From: a virus
DNA: 41,212 nucleotides
Direction: 5' to 3' (one strand)
IMG/VR virus record: IMGVR_UViG_3300036834_000341
Coordinates: 1-41,212 of that record
In this document: positions 39,340 through 41,212 of the stretch, in pieces
Position numbering within the stretch: position 1 is the first letter of the stretch
Layout of the letters: each line of letters opens with the position of its first letter
Translations under genes and position numbers: made by a program
The notes under the pieces: model-generated
What the model saw: only the letters and a program-made list of their open reading frames with translations
Told to the model about the DNA's origin: nothing
Databases searched by the model: none

Positions 39340-40736
39340 TGGCGTTTCTTTCTTATCAATGCCACCTGAGCGAGTATGCTGGTCTCATGGGCTTCAAAGG
39401 CCAGCCGCTTTAATGCCATTTCTTCGTTTAAAATCTCATCCGAGAAATCATAAAATTCCCCCATTGGGTCTGATTCCTTATCAGAGTGATGCATACAAAG
39501 AATGCTAATTTCTTTCGAGTCACTGCGAGAATGTCCCTTGTCACGCATCGCAGCGATGATATTACTCTTGAGGAATTTACGGCACATTGTATTAAATGCC
39601 CCTTCCTTTCCCTTCACAGTGCCATCATGTCTAACACCCTTCACGGCGTTCTCTGGGCTATATGTTTTGATAAGCTTGTCCAGAGAACGTTTGGCGAATG
39701 GTTTCGCCGGGTCACGCGGCTGAAGGAAAACATACTCCTTATTACACCCTTCAACTGAGTCCCTCCATTTCTTCTGTTCCTCCAGAATTAACCTGATGCC
39801 ATGCGTGATCGGGAGACGGAATTCCTTCTGCGTTTTCATCGCCCCTCGCATACCAGGCACTCCAGCCGGATAGATAATCTCACTCTCTTCTTTATTAATA
39901 AAATCCCAACGCAAGTTTGTTACGTTAATCGGGCGCACCCCAGTCAGGATCATGTACCTCATAGCATTTTTTTGGTGCACAGAGCTTGTGGAGGCGATGT
40001 TCAACCATAGGCCAGCTATCGATTCAATATCGGTATATAAACGGGTAGGCGTCGGCTTCTGCACACGCGACGATATATAATCGCTTGGCAAACTTGCGGC
40101 CACATTACGGCCATTACAGTAACGCGGGGCACCAAACTTCCAAAAACGTCGTAGTTCTGCTGACAACTCCAAAGCCTGGTTGTTTGACTTGGTTTCAATC
40201 CACAGGTCAAGAACCTCAAGCAGCCGGTTATACGTTATATCGCTGAAAACCTCACGCTCTCCAAATGCGGCGGCGATCTGCTTTGTCCTGGTACAGTAAG
40301 TTTTAAAACTATCCTCACCCAGTTTTTGACGATCAACCTTCGCCTGCAAGTCCCCTTCATACTCTTTAATGGCTTGTTGAACTGACTCAGCTTTCAAGCC
40401 ATTATCCGCAATATCCTTCGCCTTCTCCCTTGCAATCTGAATAGCCATTTCTGGCCACTCCCCCAATTTTTTACCCTTCAACCCCATCTTCTTTGGAAAC
40501 TCAGCATAGAACGTAACCTTGCCTGCTTTGCTAAAATCTATGCGAAGGTAGCTGTCCTTTTCGTACTTTGATCGCCGGGCCTGTCCGACCTGCGCCAAAA
40601 TGATTTTGGCAGCAGTAACACAGACTCTTATGTGTGAGCTTGCGTAAGGTGGTTTGCAGTCCTCCCAACGTGCAGATGCGGCTAAGAACTCATCATTATT
40701 GGGGTTATCTTGCATCTGTGTTACAGTGCGCGGCAT
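39336..40736 (-). CDS. int: Tyrosine-type integrase
   Basis: A 466-aa integrase with long N-terminal arm-binding and core-binding regions, and a C-terminal catalytic domain: R268 in TGVRPINVTNLRW, K301 in KTQKEFRLPI, R386 in NTMCRKF, His416/417 and Tyr429 in EFYDF. The usual His before the second Arg is replaced by Thr383, a sign of an atypical subfamily. AAGGAA precedes the ATG. It drives insertion and, with Xis, excision. Position next to the attachment region is as expected. Confidence 0.9.
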   Translation of the reverse strand: MPRTVTQMQDNPNNDEFLAASARWEDCKPPYASSHIRVCVTAAKIILAQVGQARRSKYEKDSYLRIDFSKAGKVTFYAEFPKKMGLKGKKLGEWPEMAIQIAREKAKDIADNGLKAESVQQAIKEYEGDLQAKVDRQKLGEDSFKTYCTRTKQIAAAFGEREVFSDITYNRLLEVLDLWIETKSNNQALELSAELRRFWKFGAPRYCNGRNVAASLPSDYISSRVQKPTPTRLYTDIESIAGLWLNIASTSSVHQKNAMRYMILTGVRPINVTNLRWDFINKEESEIIYPAGVPGMRGAMKTQKEFRLPITHGIRLILEEQKKWRDSVEGCNKEYVFLQPRDPAKPFAKRSLDKLIKTYSPENAVKGVRHDGTVKGKEGAFNTMCRKFLKSNIIAAMRDKGHSRSDSKEISILCMHHSDKESDPMGEFYDFSDEILNEEMALKRLAFEAHETSILAQVALIRKKRH

Positions 40737-40951
40737 TGATATTTCCTTGTATCAGAGGCCACCAGCGTGAAGCTCACACATGAGGTTAAATCTGGAGGCT
40801 AAAAAAGGCATGTGTTGCCATTCTGTGTTGCTGAACATGGTTTTTCAATGTTTGAAACACTGTATAAATATACACATAGTGCGGAATGGTGCGCAATAAG
40901 AAACGCAGATAACTGCATGATTTAAATAGAATAAAAGCGTAAGTGATTGAT
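40717..40951. other. Attachment region with candidate arm sites
   Basis: Non-coding between int and yfhL. TGTGTTGC occurs at 40811-40818 and 40824-40831 and TGTGTTAC at 40717-40724 (in int 5' end), candidate Int/Xis arm sites. The core crossover cannot be located without the other prophage end. The last 60 bases probably contain host sequence and the yfhL upstream region. Confidence 0.45.
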
Positions 40952-41212
40952 ATGGCGTTACTAATTACAAAGCGGTGCATCAACTGCGATATGTGTGAGC
41001 CGGAATGCCCGAATCAGGCTATTTCGATGGGCGATGATATCTATCAGATTGATACTGATCGCTGTACCGAATGTGTCGGTCATTACGATACGCCAACCTG
41101 CCAGCAGGTGTGCCCAATCGACAATACCATTGTGGTTAATCCTCAGCACCGTGAAACCAATGAACAGCTGTGGGACAAGTTTGTGGTGCTGCACCATGCC
41201 GAACAGCTGTAA
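40952..41212 (+). CDS. yfhL: YfhL, 2[4Fe-4S] ferredoxin (host gene)
   Basis: An 86-aa ferredoxin close to E. coli YfhL in length and sequence. Cluster motifs CINCDMCEPECP and CTECVGHYDTPTCQQVCP hold two 4Fe-4S clusters. The start at 40952 (MALLITKRC) matches E. coli; an upstream GTG is not needed. It is the host gene at the integration boundary, and its promoter region may now partly come from the phage end. Confidence 0.97.
   Translation: MALLITKRCINCDMCEPECPNQAISMGDDIYQIDTDRCTECVGHYDTPTCQQVCPIDNTIVVNPQHRETNEQLWDKFVVLHHAEQL

Noticed and set aside
1-41212. CRISPR array, tRNA or rRNA genes
   Set aside because: No regularly spaced direct repeats with spacers, and no cloverleaf-like or rRNA sequence was recognised on either strand.

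Overview
The window is an almost complete lambdoid siphovirus prophage of about 41 kb, integrated next to the enterobacterial gene yfhL (4Fe-4S ferredoxin, last 261 bases). The YfhL sequence, the IS200/IS1541-like element and the phage gene set point to an enterobacterium, most likely Serratia/Yersinia (Yersiniaceae). That assignment is inference; no rRNA or other species marker is present. The left attachment site is not seen, so the prophage probably extends a little beyond base 1.

Layout, left to right. 1-485: a DinI-like SOS modulator and a small partner gene on the + strand. 512-22591: the late structural operon on the - strand, read from right to left. It has an HK97-type head module (P27-type small terminase, large terminase, small membrane protein, portal, protease, capsid, connector and head-tail joining proteins) followed by a lambda-type tail module (Z-like, V, G/GT, H, M, L, K, I, J, then fibres). 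Two programmed -1 frameshift sites are visible: the classic G/GT site, and one that adds an Ig-like domain to the major tail protein. Morons interrupt the tail operon: a lipoprotein, an IS200-like element and a + strand 73-aa gene. 22727-24834: zinc-knuckle protein, HNH nuclease, and a lysis cassette of dual-start holin, endolysin, Rz and a nested Rz1. 24909-27034: an adenine/N4-cytosine-type DNA methyltransferase and a + strand DUF3800-like gene. 27283-32843: the early rightward-type operon on the - strand (cro, CII/YmfL-like, small ORF, helicase, primase, ninG, DUF1133/Q-like).

32844-33800 is the immunity region. A LexA-like CI repressor (S24 peptidase) is flanked by two inverted copies of an operator/promoter block, which is the OR/OL logic of lambda. 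The shared operator is CTAC-N5-GTAG, repeated every 22-23 bp. 33800-39339: the PL-type operon on the + strand, with a long leader holding a boxA-like element, several small genes, a DUF2303 protein, a ParB-like protein, a small RelE-like protein, a C5 cytosine methyltransferase and an excisionase. 39336-40736: a tyrosine integrase on the - strand that converges on xis with a 4-base overlap. The attachment region lies between int and yfhL.

Expected working: CI holds PR and PL off. DNA damage leads RecA to trigger CI self-cleavage at Ala-Gly. Early genes then replicate the DNA, and a Q-like protein probably lets transcription pass several intrinsic terminators in the lysis and late regions. All modules appear intact. 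The main doubt about function is the IS200-like element between tail genes K and I.
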